From: Camarhynchus parvulus
Lineage: Eukaryota > Chordata > Aves > Passeriformes > Thraupidae
Direction: 5' to 3'
Assembly (NCBI RefSeq): GCF_901933205.1
Contig: NC_044582.1
Coordinates: 17,211,820-17,275,819 of the forward strand
Length of the DNA: 64,000 nt
In this document: positions 48,501 to 51,935 of the stretch, one piece after another
Numbering within the stretch: position 1 is the first letter of the stretch
Layout: every line of letters begins with the position of its first letter
Translations under genes and position numbers: made by a program
The notes under the pieces: generated by a model
What the model saw: the letters and a program-made list of their open reading frames with translations, nothing else
Databases searched by the model: none
Told to the model about the DNA's origin: nothing

Positions 48501-51223
48501 CAGTAGCTGAGAAAAATCATTTTTAGATCTCCATATGTCTAGCTTTTCCCATTCTTGGCAGAATGGGCAAAAATTAGCATCACATGAATGTTTTTTAACC
48601 AGCTGCACATTAACTGTGTCCAACATTAGGTCTGGGATATTGAGATGTTTGTTGGATTGACAGCCCTTTAAAACCATTAAAGACATCACAGTAACACAGT
48701 AAAAAGTCAAAATAGCTGAAGAGATTTCAGTGCAATTTAAAGGTTGTAACAACTGGAAAAAGTAGCAGGAGAGCTACATAAATCCATTTTTGATGTTACT
48801 TTACCTTTTGAGCATGTGGGTGAGATTAGTCACTGATTTTTGGTGGCAAAAAAGGGTATTTTAACAGGTTCCCTGCAACAGAATTCAAAGATCCAGAAGT
48901 ATGGCCATGCAGAACGATGACAGATGACCATCTTAATTATCCAAACATCACTGCTCAGTTATGAGACAACTTAGGGTATTTAACATAAAACCAGCCTGGA
49001 TCCGAAAAATATTTGGGGGAAAATAGTCTTCACACTCAAATTCAGTCATTTACCAAATCTTCCACTCAGTAAATCCCAAACAAGACTGCTAAAAATGGAA
49101 TTTTATTTCATTTCCAGAAAGGGGGAACTTAAAAGAAAGTGATTTGTGGTTCGTAAATGGAGTTTCATTGTTGGTTTAATGCTGGGTGTCCACAGCCCAG
49201 AGGAGCTGGAACTGCACACTCAAAAGGACAAAACCATTGCTCACTGCAGGAATAATTTGCTCCCTGTTGAAAAGGGACATTCATATGACTTATGTAAATA
49301 TCTGTGCCCAAGATAAGCAAGGAAAAAATATGATAAATTGCAGAAGGGAAGCAATTTTCTTTTTCCATACTATGAGCTGGCATTTCTTTGGGGATGAGCA
49401 TTGGTTTCTATTGTAACTGGGATGCTGTACATGGAGGAATAATCACTATTTAATCAAGTCTCTTCTTGCAAACTCTTTGCAGAGAATGCAAGAAATAAGT
49501 GCAATTAAGACAGTAAGATCTTAGAAACTGCACAACACACCAGAAAATAAAAGCAGAGTATTTTGGGGGCTACAGGGGGAGAGGAAACAAGCTGGTGGAG
49601 CACGTTTTTAGAATTAGTATTGTCTGGAATTATGTGATAGCTCAGCGCAATAAATACAAACTCCAAGTAAAAAAAAGAGTCAGATCAGTGATCTGGAAAG
49701 GGCTGAACATCCCTCAGGCCTGGTCAGCTGGTCCTAAACCATCCCTGCTCTTCCTAACAAACCAATTCTGGTTCCTGGCTGGATGTTTTATCCCAGGTTT
49801 CCTGCCCTGCATCCCACCCTGCAGGGCTGTTTTCTGCCACCTTGCTACAGCTTTATTTCAGTAAAGAAATTGTTTTTTGCTCCATGTCTGCTGAAAACTT
49901 TAACAGTTAATCCTCTAACTCTCAGACTCTCAGATTCAAGGATCTGAAGTAATTCTGGTACCAGTTCTCAATCCCATTTTGTAATTCTGGGAGAGCTCAG
50001 CTCTGTTTTTGCTTGAACACCACAATTAGTGTGGGGGTGTCAATCATCTCCCATCTGCTGACTGCAGGAGGAATTCTCACCTCTCCCAACCACTGTTCTC
50101 AGCACCACGAGCACATCTGGCATCACCTCCTCTTCCACACCTCAAACTTAAACCTTGCCAGAGCCAGGCAGCGTTGCCTCAGCTTGGCCATCACCTCTGG
50201 GTGTAAACCCACACACAGGACACAGCTGTAGCAACAGCTGGGGCAGTTCAGCCCTTGGGCTGCGTCTAGAAGGAAAATTTAATCACTCTAATTCTTATAG
50301 ATAGCTGGGAGAATGACCCATTTCCTCAGCTGCTGAAAGACAAAGCTGCTGCAAGGCTATAAAGATGATTTAAGAGTATGTATCAGTTTAGAGGGGAAAA
50401 AATTCTGCAAGCTCAGACAGTTGTAAAATTGCCACTTTATGGCTGTGTCTACTTGGACTCTGCCAAATTTATGAGGCCACAACACCTATATTATTGAATA
50501 TAATGTCTAGCTTTTATTACCTTGTCTTTGCAATCAGATCTAATGTTTAACATCACAGCCCTTCAATAATGACACACCGTATCAATTAAAAACAATAAAA
50601 CCAGTTCCTTCCAGATATTACTTGAGGCTCAACAGCAATTAGTCAAAGACTGAAGATGCAGAATGAGGGAAGAAATGTACTTGTAACTTTTGGTCCACCA
50701 AGAATCCATATATCCATTTTTCTCACCCCTCGAGTGCAGCAGTGGTTTAAATTACACAGCATCATTCCATCCCACCACAGAATGTCTTGACTGCAAGAAC
50801 ACAGACACTGTTCAAGACAACCTGCAATTCTCTGCTCATGGGGAAAACTGGATTCATTGAGGCTCAGCAATTGTGAAATTGGGCAGAATGTAACTCTAGA
50901 AGATACTCCATTAATGACAGGAAATCCCATAAAAAACAGACACATTAAGTGCATAGAAATTACTAGGAACGAGACAAAAGTAAATCCTCCTAAATACTTC
51001 CCTCCCCCCTCCTTTGTTTTTGGTTTCTTTCTCCCTGCTTTTACTCAGAACTCAGATTTCACTGTAATTCTCATTTTTAGCATTCCAGGGATGCTGCCCA
51101 GCCCCATCAGCCCAGGGTCCCCCTTACCTCCAGCCCGGGGTGGGGTCCCACAGAGCAGCACGACCCCCTGGCCCTCGCGCACCGACACCGCGCTCCTCAT
51201 CCTCGTCCTGGAGCTCTCCACAT
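436..51223 (-). CDS. CNTN3: Contactin-3 (CNTN3), partial gene: 19 coding exons, Ig2 to the GPI signal
   Basis: Contactin-3 is a neuronal cell-surface adhesion protein held in the outer leaflet by a GPI anchor. The family layout is six Ig domains, four fibronectin III domains and a cleaved hydrophobic tail. Nineteen GT-AG exons are visible: 51128-51223, 37337-37540, 36355-36457, 35216-35400, 27145-27281, 25067-25196, 23447-23597, 16139-16266, 14073-14248, 12041-12158, 10794-10952, 10217-10366, 9296-9366, 8238-8472, 7580-7695, 6732-6918, 2740-2852, 1075-1240 and 436-539. Phases agree at all 18 junctions, and the sum is 2,729 nt (about 908 residues plus stop). Adding the missing signal peptide and Ig1 (about 120 residues) gives the usual length of about 1,028. 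Assignment to CNTN3 rather than CNTN4, 5 or 6 rests on segments such as [35 protein letters not shown] and [13 protein letters not shown], which fit CNTN3 best as I recall the family. No frameshift or premature stop is seen, so the gene looks functional. The promoter and 5' exons lie outside the window. Confidence 0.95.
540..1074 (-). other. Intron between FN4 and the GPI exon
   Basis: Intron of 535 bp, GTAGGT to ACAG. It contains a degraded CR1 3' end near 712-812 and is otherwise AT-rich with nothing recognisable. Confidence 0.85.
712..812 (+). mobile_element. CR1 LINE 3'-end fragment
   Basis: The text around TGGACTCAATGATCTTGCAG followed by GTCTTTATCAGGCTGG matches the conserved avian CR1 3' end (TGGACTNGATGATCT..AGGTC). 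Only the terminal part is present and it is diverged. Confidence 0.65.
1075..1240 (-). CDS. CNTN3: CNTN3 exon: second half of FNIII-4
   Basis: The exon is 166 bp, with acceptor GTTCGTTGCAG. It encodes [40 protein letters not shown] and [15 protein letters not shown]. The donor GTAGGT is chosen because it leaves phase 1, which joins the last exon as LA-S-MDARG, as in the family. Reading on without splicing gives a non-homologous tail. GC-rich. Confidence 0.93.
1241..2739 (-). other. Intron within FNIII-4
   Basis: Intron of 1,499 bp. It holds solo LTR copy A (1596-1973) and AT-rich sequence on both sides, and nothing else recognisable. Confidence 0.85.
1596..1973 (+). mobile_element. Solo LTR, copy A (ERVK-like family of this window)
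   Basis: The element begins TGTCACGG and ends TGTCACA. It has a CCAAT box (GGCCAATCACAG), then AATAAATCAGCCTTCT as the poly(A) signal region, and the family tail CATGGAGTCAGATCC. The flanks share CATATAA, giving a 6-7 bp target duplication. It lies antisense to CNTN3. The site is inside an older 19-bp tandem dimer, so ATAAAATGTGTATGTACAT occurs on both sides. Confidence 0.85.
2740..2852 (-). CDS. CNTN3: CNTN3 exon: first half of FNIII-4
   Basis: The exon is 113 bp, with acceptor GTTTGAAG and donor GTCAGT. It encodes [20 protein letters not shown] and [17 protein letters not shown]. With the previous exon the linker reads KKPPPSQPP. NVT and NES are possible N-glycosylation sites. It ends in phase 0. 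Confidence 0.95.
5898..6682 (+). mobile_element. Solo LTR, copy B, swollen by an AT microsatellite
   Basis: The 5' part (TGCCACATTTTCTG, GAAAAATCC/GGATTTTTC stem, CCAATCCCAGTCCAGC) and the 3' part (AATAAATTAGCCTTCT, then CCTGGGGACCCTGC) match the other copies. Between them lies about 385 bp of TATAA/TACTATA-type repeat. I found no clean target duplication, so the ends are approximate. Antisense to CNTN3, about 50 bases from the FNIII-3 splice donor. Confidence 0.8.
6213..6600. repeat. AT-rich pentanucleotide-derived microsatellite in LTR B
   Basis: Degenerate repeats of TATAA, TACTATAA and ATAAATAT, almost free of G and C, replace the short TATAGTTTTAATATA segment of compact LTR copies. They probably arose by slippage from that segment. 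Confidence 0.85.
6732..6918 (-). CDS. CNTN3: CNTN3 exon: second half of FNIII-3
   Basis: The exon is 187 bp, with acceptor ATCTCCTAG and donor GTGAGT. It encodes [59 protein letters not shown] and KKP. NET and NAT are possible N-glycosylation sites. A solo LTR ends roughly 50 bases past the donor. Confidence 0.94.
6919..7579 (-). other. Intron within FNIII-3
   Basis: Intron of 661 bp. It has a run of 9-10 C near 7074-7083 and T-rich stretches. Nothing else is recognised. Confidence 0.8.
7580..7695 (-). CDS. CNTN3: CNTN3 exon: first half of FNIII-3
   Basis: The exon is 116 bp, with acceptor CCAACCCAG and donor GTGAGT. It encodes [20 protein letters not shown], then [18 protein letters not shown]. 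The pairing with the next exon gives GYEVRYW, the usual FNIII C-strand motif. It ends in phase 0. Confidence 0.94.
7696..8237 (-). other. Intron between FNIII-2 and FNIII-3
   Basis: Intron of 542 bp with no recognisable repeat; a short TGTGTG run near 7826-7836. Confidence 0.8.
8238..8472 (-). CDS. CNTN3: CNTN3 exon: remainder of FNIII-2
   Basis: The exon is 235 bp, with acceptor CTGTCCCAG and donor GTACAG. It encodes [39 protein letters not shown], the possible glycosylation site in RNESI, and [19 protein letters not shown]. It ends in SAEE, with the next Glu codon split. Third positions are almost all G or C. The run [13 protein letters not shown] is typical of CNTN3. Confidence 0.96.
8473..9295 (-). 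other. Intron within FNIII-2
   Basis: Intron of 823 bp. The hexamer array at 9206-9262 lies near its 5' end (minus strand). The remainder shows nothing recognisable. Confidence 0.8.
9206..9262. repeat. (AAGGAG)n microsatellite next to a splice donor
   Basis: About nine uninterrupted AAGGAG units; in the sense direction of the gene this reads CTCCTT. It begins about 34 bases downstream of the GTAAGT donor of the 71-bp FNIII-2 exon. The plus-strand reading frames through it (EK or RR runs) are repeat artefacts. Confidence 0.95.
9296..9366 (-). CDS. CNTN3: CNTN3 exon: start of FNIII-2
   Basis: This is a short exon (71 bp), with acceptor TCCCACAG and donor GTAAGT. It encodes [20 protein letters not shown] and ends with TWD in phase 0. 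The four-glycine stretch followed by SRSELVITW is a contactin signature. A run of AAGGAG hexamers starts about 34 bases downstream of the donor. Confidence 0.94.
9367..10216 (-). other. Intron between FNIII-1 and FNIII-2
   Basis: Intron of 850 bp containing a CR1-like fragment at about 9683-9790; the rest shows nothing recognisable. Confidence 0.8.
9683..9790 (-). mobile_element. CR1 LINE fragment
   Basis: GGAAGAGACCCCAAAGATCA, then GACACCTTCCACTGGACCA and GGACACTTCCAGGGATGC, match the reverse complement of an avian CR1 3' region. It is truncated and diverged. Confidence 0.65.
10217..10366 (-). CDS. CNTN3: CNTN3 exon: second half of FNIII-1
   Basis: The exon is 150 bp, with acceptor CTTCCCCAG and donor GTTAGT. 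It encodes [20 protein letters not shown], the FNIII Tyr motif in [13 protein letters not shown], and [15 protein letters not shown]. It is in phase with both neighbours, with Val codons split at each side. The polypyrimidine tract before its acceptor is contributed partly by the minisatellite that fills the intron. Confidence 0.95.
10367..10793 (-). other. FNIII-1 intron made mostly of two tandem arrays
   Basis: Intron of 427 bp. Its 5' end (minus strand) is a six-copy array of the splice donor junction and the rest is mainly a purine-rich minisatellite reaching almost to the acceptor. Fewer than about 60 bases are non-repeat. Intron length is therefore likely to vary between individuals. 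Confidence 0.9.
10374..10626. repeat. Purine-rich minisatellite, about 30-37-bp units
   Basis: About seven imperfect units built on GGAAAAGGAGAATGGCTCA followed by AGGGAAAAGGGAGCTCA. In the sense direction it is pyrimidine-rich (CCCTTTTCCCTT), and its low end supplies part of the polypyrimidine tract before the acceptor of the second FNIII-1 exon. Open frames through it on either strand are not genes. Confidence 0.9.
10666..10802 (-). repeat. Six tandem copies of a 5' splice site
   Basis: The 15-base junction CCACCACAG/GTGAGC (minus strand) occurs identically six times, at 10788-10802, 10764-10778, 10740-10754, 10715-10729, 10691-10705 and 10666-10680. The spacing in that order is 24, 24, 25, 24 and 25 bases. 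Each copy carries the last nine exon bases and the first six intron bases, so each is a complete consensus donor. The copy at 10788-10802 is the real exon end. The next two are in frame with it (24 and 48 bases on) and have no stop; the last three shift frame. Confidence 0.95.
10794..10952 (-). CDS. CNTN3: CNTN3 exon: first half of FNIII-1
   Basis: The exon is 159 bp, with acceptor CCTCTCCAG. It encodes [20 protein letters not shown], the FNIII core Trp in [12 protein letters not shown], and [17 protein letters not shown]. The donor taken, CAG then GTGAGC, is the first of six tandem copies of the same exon/intron junction. It is chosen because it gives the family length. Two further in-frame donors lie 24 and 48 bases downstream, so the true 3' end could vary. 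The exon is strongly GC-rich, unlike its partner exon 427 bp away. Confidence 0.93.
10953..12040 (-). other. Intron between Ig6 and FNIII-1
   Basis: Intron of 1,088 bp with no recognisable repeat or exon-like segment. Confidence 0.8.
12041..12158 (-). CDS. CNTN3: CNTN3 exon: second half of Ig6
   Basis: The exon is 118 bp, with acceptor GTTCCCAG and donor GTACAG. It encodes [20 protein letters not shown], the second Ig6 cysteine in [12 protein letters not shown], and AADLIVR at the Ig6-FN1 boundary. It starts in phase 0 and ends in phase 1, where the Gly codon is shared with FN1. This is one of the best conserved segments of the contactin family. Confidence 0.95.
12355..12810. repeat. Two-copy tandem duplication, about 225-245 bp
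   Basis: The segments about 12355-12575 and 12580-12810 share GGGAGCATCTCCTGCCTGGA, TTTCTAGACAGAATTCATGG and TTTTTAAGGAGTTCAAATGT. The offset is 224 bases at the start and 245 at the end. The change is due to about 21 extra bases in the second copy around GACCATTTGTCTCAAAGCCC. Confidence 0.9.
13950..14037. repeat. (AAGGAG)n microsatellite next to a splice donor
   Basis: About 14-15 near-perfect AAGGAG units, with flanking GGAAGGGAAG and AAAGAGAAAG purine runs (13930-14058). In the gene's sense it reads CTCCTT, starting just past the GTGAGC donor of the first Ig6 exon. It is the same hexamer as at 9206-9262. Confidence 0.95.
14073..14248 (-). CDS. CNTN3: CNTN3 exon: first half of Ig6
   Basis: The exon is 176 bp, with acceptor CCCTGCAG and donor GTGAGC. 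It encodes [20 protein letters not shown], the first Ig6 cysteine in [24 protein letters not shown] and HFEKVGG. NGS is a possible N-glycosylation site. It ends in phase 0. A long hexamer repeat begins only about 20-35 bases into the following intron. Confidence 0.95.
14409..14984 (+). mobile_element. Solo LTR, copy C, with (TATAA)n expansion
   Basis: The element begins TGTCCCCATC, ends AATACCACA and is flanked by exact 6-bp duplications ATTTCC at 14403-14408 and 14985-14990. TG...CA ends with a 6-bp duplication fit an ERVK-type (class II) LTR. The AATAAA region has been replaced by a pentamer array. Antisense to CNTN3. Confidence 0.92.
14710..14918. repeat. (TATAA)n pentanucleotide array in LTR C
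   Basis: A run of TATAA units, almost pure from about 14770, preceded by a short TATGA variant block (about 14731-14770). It sits where the compact copies have TTTAGTATAGTTTTAATATA. Confidence 0.95.
16139..16266 (-). CDS. CNTN3: CNTN3 exon: second half of Ig5
   Basis: The exon is 128 bp, with acceptor TTTTCCAG and donor GTGAGT. It encodes [20 protein letters not shown], then [11 protein letters not shown] with the second Ig5 cysteine, and SLVVT before the boundary. NVT is a possible N-glycosylation site. The first base completes the Arg codon split with the previous exon; phase 1 at the end. Confidence 0.94.
16419..16484. repeat. 33-bp tandem pair
   Basis: TTTGAAAATGTTGTGGCCAT followed by CCACAACAAAACA is repeated directly with a period of 33 bases and only a few differences. 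Confidence 0.9.
20923..21365 (+). mobile_element. Solo LTR, copy D, with (AGAAT)n expansion
   Basis: The element begins TGTCACCATGATATTTTCTG, keeps the GAAAAATCC/GGATTTTTC stem region and CCAATCCCAGTCCAGC, and has ATCAGCCTTCTGAGAAC after the repeat. The tail is shorter and more diverged than in other copies, so the right end is approximate and no target duplication is certain. Antisense to CNTN3. Confidence 0.8.
21190..21288. repeat. (AGAAT)n pentanucleotide array in LTR D
   Basis: About 19-20 almost perfect AGAAT units replace the TTTAGTATAG segment of the LTR. Confidence 0.95.
23447..23597 (-). CDS. CNTN3: CNTN3 exon: first half of Ig5
   Basis: The exon is 151 bp. It encodes [20 protein letters not shown], the first Ig5 cysteine in [11 protein letters not shown] and the core Trp in [14 protein letters not shown]. 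The donor chosen is GTATCA after ENE(R), because family members share ENERI here and the frame then joins the next exon as ENERISLL. A stronger-looking GTGAGC lies 25 bases earlier after KKG, but using it would break frame with the next exon. A cysteine just before the core Trp is unusual for the family. Confidence 0.92.
23598..25066 (-). other. Intron between Ig4 and Ig5
   Basis: Intron of 1,469 bp, about two thirds of it a three-copy tandem array with a period near 350 bp (23783-24710). The rest shows nothing recognisable. Confidence 0.9.
23783..24710. repeat. Three-copy tandem repeat, period 347-351 bp
   Basis: Copies start near 23791, 24138 and 24489 (at CTCAGCTGTGCAGCTGAGCA or a variant), and the third is incomplete. 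Shared blocks include ACCTGCCCAAGTGGATGCTC, GGAGCAGATTTATCTGATCA and GGCAAGCACAGAAG. The third copy stops matching near 24700. Confidence 0.92.
25067..25196 (-). CDS. CNTN3: CNTN3 exon: second half of Ig4
   Basis: The exon is 130 bp, with acceptor AATATTCAG and donor GTAAGA. It encodes [20 protein letters not shown], then [20 protein letters not shown] with the second Ig4 cysteine. The NLT is a possible N-glycosylation site. It starts in phase 0 and ends in phase 1. The exon is AT-rich and has no start codon, so it is seen only by splice and homology reading. Confidence 0.94.
25197..27144 (-). other. Intron within Ig4
   Basis: Intron of 1,948 bp with a short (CAGA)n run near 25943-25966; nothing else recognisable. 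Confidence 0.8.
27145..27281 (-). CDS. CNTN3: CNTN3 exon: first half of Ig4
   Basis: The exon is 137 bp, with acceptor CCCCTGCAG and donor GTAACA. It encodes [20 protein letters not shown], the first Ig4 cysteine in [11 protein letters not shown] and the core Trp in [10 protein letters not shown]. It ends in phase 0 at a Glu codon. The KPHW start is characteristic of CNTN3; CNTN4 has QPNW at this place. Confidence 0.95.
28690..28975. repeat. AT-rich palindromic low-complexity block
   Basis: A long TATA/TACTATA stretch with inverted motifs such as TGATAAATACTATA against TATAGTATTTATCA. It could form cruciforms. It is not embedded in a recognisable LTR. Confidence 0.85.
30054..31023. repeat. 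Dispersed pair of a 135-bp segment
   Basis: The copies at 30054-30188 and 30894-31023 are in the same orientation and about 90% alike. Both contain GGGATTTGTGAATTATTTGT, CACAACACGTATTTTTATG and ACAAAAATCTGGTTTTAATT. Similarity stops sharply on both sides. It may be a local duplication or two copies of an unknown interspersed repeat. Confidence 0.85.
35216..35400 (-). CDS. CNTN3: CNTN3 exon: rest of Ig3
   Basis: The exon is 185 bp, with acceptor CTCTCTTTAG and donor GTAGGA. It encodes [33 protein letters not shown] (the DxGxYxC signature and second Ig3 cysteine) and [15 protein letters not shown]. It ends in phase 1 and joins the next exon to give YYAKPHW. Codon third positions are more AT-rich than in the Ig2 exons. 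Confidence 0.95.
35401..36354 (-). other. Intron within Ig3
   Basis: Intron of 954 bp; nothing recognisable in it. Confidence 0.8.
36355..36457 (-). CDS. CNTN3: CNTN3 exon: Ig2-Ig3 linker and start of Ig3
   Basis: The exon is 103 bp, with acceptor CTCGCACAG and donor GTAAGT. It encodes [17 protein letters not shown] and [13 protein letters not shown], the strongly conserved start of contactin Ig3, and includes the first Ig3 cysteine. It begins with two bases of a Gly codon and ends with AA, completed to Asn by the first base of the next exon. It is too short and too divided to stand out as an open reading frame. Confidence 0.94.
36458..37336 (-). other. Intron between Ig2 and Ig3
   Basis: Intron of 879 bp. 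Solo LTR copy E takes up 36912-37298, ending 38 bases from the Ig2 exon's splice donor. Confidence 0.85.
36912..37298 (+). mobile_element. Solo LTR, copy E
   Basis: The element begins TGTAGCC and ends GGTCACA. The flanks CCATGT and CCGTGT form a 6-bp target duplication with one mismatch. It carries GGCCAATCACAGTCCAGC and the family tail CATGGAGTCAGATCC, with no microsatellite expansion. Antisense to CNTN3. Confidence 0.88.
37337..37540 (-). CDS. CNTN3: CNTN3 exon: second half of Ig2
   Basis: The exon is 204 bp, with acceptor CCACCCAG and donor GTACGG, phase 1 at both ends. It encodes [13 protein letters not shown], then [19 protein letters not shown], then the second Ig2 cysteine in GNYSCVV (the NYS is a possible N-glycosylation site), and ends in [13 protein letters not shown]. 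It is GC-rich. The exon is symmetrical, so its loss would remove exactly 68 codons in frame. Solo LTRs lie 38 bp past its donor and about 100 bp before its acceptor. Confidence 0.95.
37541..38380. repeat. Tandem duplication upstream of the Ig2 exon, one copy split by LTR F
   Basis: A segment of about 220-240 bp is present twice. Copy 1 is 37541-37639 plus 38053-38164, split by the LTR; copy 2 is about 38165-38380. Both hold GGTGGGGAAAAACA, GATAGGATTTTTCC or GGTAGGATTTTTCC, TTTACAGTACTGTACTGTGT and AGTACCAGAAAC. Copy 2 keeps the uninterrupted CACTGCATTATTT site. Confidence 0.9.
37640..38052 (+). mobile_element. Solo LTR, copy F
   Basis: It is flanked by exact 6-bp duplications CACTGC at 37634-37639 and 38053-38058. 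It begins TGTGGC; the expected CA end has mutated to TG. It carries the GAAAAATCC stem, a CCAAT-like GGCCAATTGAGG and AATAAATTAGCCTTCT. The duplicated neighbour segment preserves the empty site. Antisense to CNTN3. Confidence 0.92.
43969..44587 (+). mobile_element. Solo LTR, copy G, with internally duplicated 3' half
   Basis: The element begins TGTCACCATC, ends CACCACA and is flanked by exact 6-bp duplications GATTCC at 43963-43968 and 44588-44593. The segment from CTTCTGTATGTATCC (44236) is repeated from CTTCTGTCTGTATCC (44407), period about 171 bases, giving two poly(A)-signal regions and two GGAGTCAGATTC tails. Antisense to CNTN3. Confidence 0.92.
45793..46135. repeat. Two-copy tandem duplication with AT-rich core
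   Basis: CCTCTCTGTCAGCTTAAAAA and GCAAATGAAGATGGTGCACA occur near 45793 and again near 45974 (period about 181 bp). Each is followed by a different TATAAATATA run and then TTCAGCCTGGATTACCTC. Confidence 0.88.
46600..46835 (+). mobile_element. CR1 LINE 3' end
   Basis: The order GGAATTCTTCCCTGTGAGGG, GGCACAGGTGCCCAGAGCAG, GGATCCCTGGCAGTGCCCAA, GGAGGTGTCCCTGCCCATGG and GGTCTCTTCCAACCC is that of the avian CR1 3' region. It is 5'-truncated, as usual for CR1, and abuts LTR copy H. Confidence 0.85.
46836..47334 (-). mobile_element. Solo LTR, copy H, the only one in the gene's sense orientation
   Basis: In reverse complement it begins TGTCACAGACATATTTTATG, keeps the stem, and has AATAAATCAGCCTT and the CATGGAGTCAAGAT tail. 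A GGAAA pentamer array (46997-47139) is inserted upstream of the usual position. No exact target duplication is found, perhaps because it inserted against the CR1 tail. On the CNTN3 strand it offers an AATAAA at 46907-46912. Confidence 0.85.
46997..47139. repeat. (GGAAA)n pentanucleotide array in LTR H
   Basis: About 28 perfect GGAAA units. In the LTR's own orientation it is (TTTCC)n, seeded at the ATCATTCCTTTC motif rather than at the TAGTATAG segment used in copies B, C and D. Confidence 0.97.
51128..51223 (-). CDS. CNTN3: CNTN3 exon: Ig1-Ig2 linker and first half of Ig2
   Basis: This is the most 5' exon found (96 bp). The acceptor is CCTGGCAG and the donor GTAAGG. It starts with two bases of an Asp codon and ends in phase 1. 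It encodes the linker and the first strands of Ig2, with [19 protein letters not shown] matching the contactin Ig2 start, and it carries the first Ig2 cysteine. Codon third positions are almost all G or C and CpG is dense, unlike the surrounding intron. The preceding Ig1 exon was not found in the 12.8 kb to the right. Confidence 0.92.
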
Positions 51224-51839
51224 CTGCCAGGGAACAGCAGCGAGCAGCACGTCAGGGAACACCAACAGACAGGACAGCGACACTCTGAAACCCTGGCATT
51301 CCCACATCCCGACATTCTGAAATCATTCCCAAATCCTGACCTCCCATCTCCTGGTCTGCAGCTGGACCTGGCAGACTCAGCGCAGCCCCTGCAGAAGCAA
51401 AGGCTGCCTGGCACAAGGGGGGATGACAGAATTAGGGCTGAAGGGACTAATCTGCAGTGAGATAACTGATCAGATCCTGTGGCTAATTCTGCTCTTATGC
51501 CTGGCTTCTGCTACCCTGACTTTGATAACCAAAAGGGAGCCAATGACTTAAAAATAAATTCTTAATCTACTCTTCTTTGGAAGTGAAGGCTATGATGAAT
51601 ACAGTATCAAGCTCCCATGTCCAACTTAAAATAACAGTAATAACAGCTATTCAGAAAACAGACATGGATCTTTCCCAAGAGCAAGGAACCTCCTGGACCA
51701 CATTCCCACAGGAGAATCCCCTGGAGCATCACTAAACCAGAGCTTTGCTCCTCGGTGCACTGACCCAGTGCTCTGCTCTGGCTGGCCTCAGGTCTCTGGG
51801 ATTATTTTAAACTGTGTAAGGATCACAGGGCACCCTGAG

Positions 51840-51935
51840 GTGGAAGGGATTCACAAGGATTATTGAGCCCATCTTCTGGTCTGTGCACAGGACACCCCAA
51901 AAATCACACACAGCATTGTCCAGCACTACTTGGTG
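51840..51935 (-). mobile_element. Degraded CR1-like fragment
   Basis: GGAAGGGATTCACAAGGATT, then ATTGAGCCCATCTTCTGG and CACAGGACACCCCAAAAATC, resemble the reverse complement of avian CR1 3' sequence. Strongly diverged and short. Confidence 0.5.

Larger units (their letters stand above)
37541..51127 (-). other. Intron within Ig2 (largest complete intron)
   Basis: Intron of 13,587 bp. It contains a tandem duplication interrupted by LTR F, then LTR G, an AT-rich duplication near 45.8-46.1 kb, a CR1 3' end and LTR H. The stretches 38.4-43.9 kb and 47.4-51.1 kb show no recognisable gene or repeat apart from short A- and T-rich runs. Confidence 0.8.
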
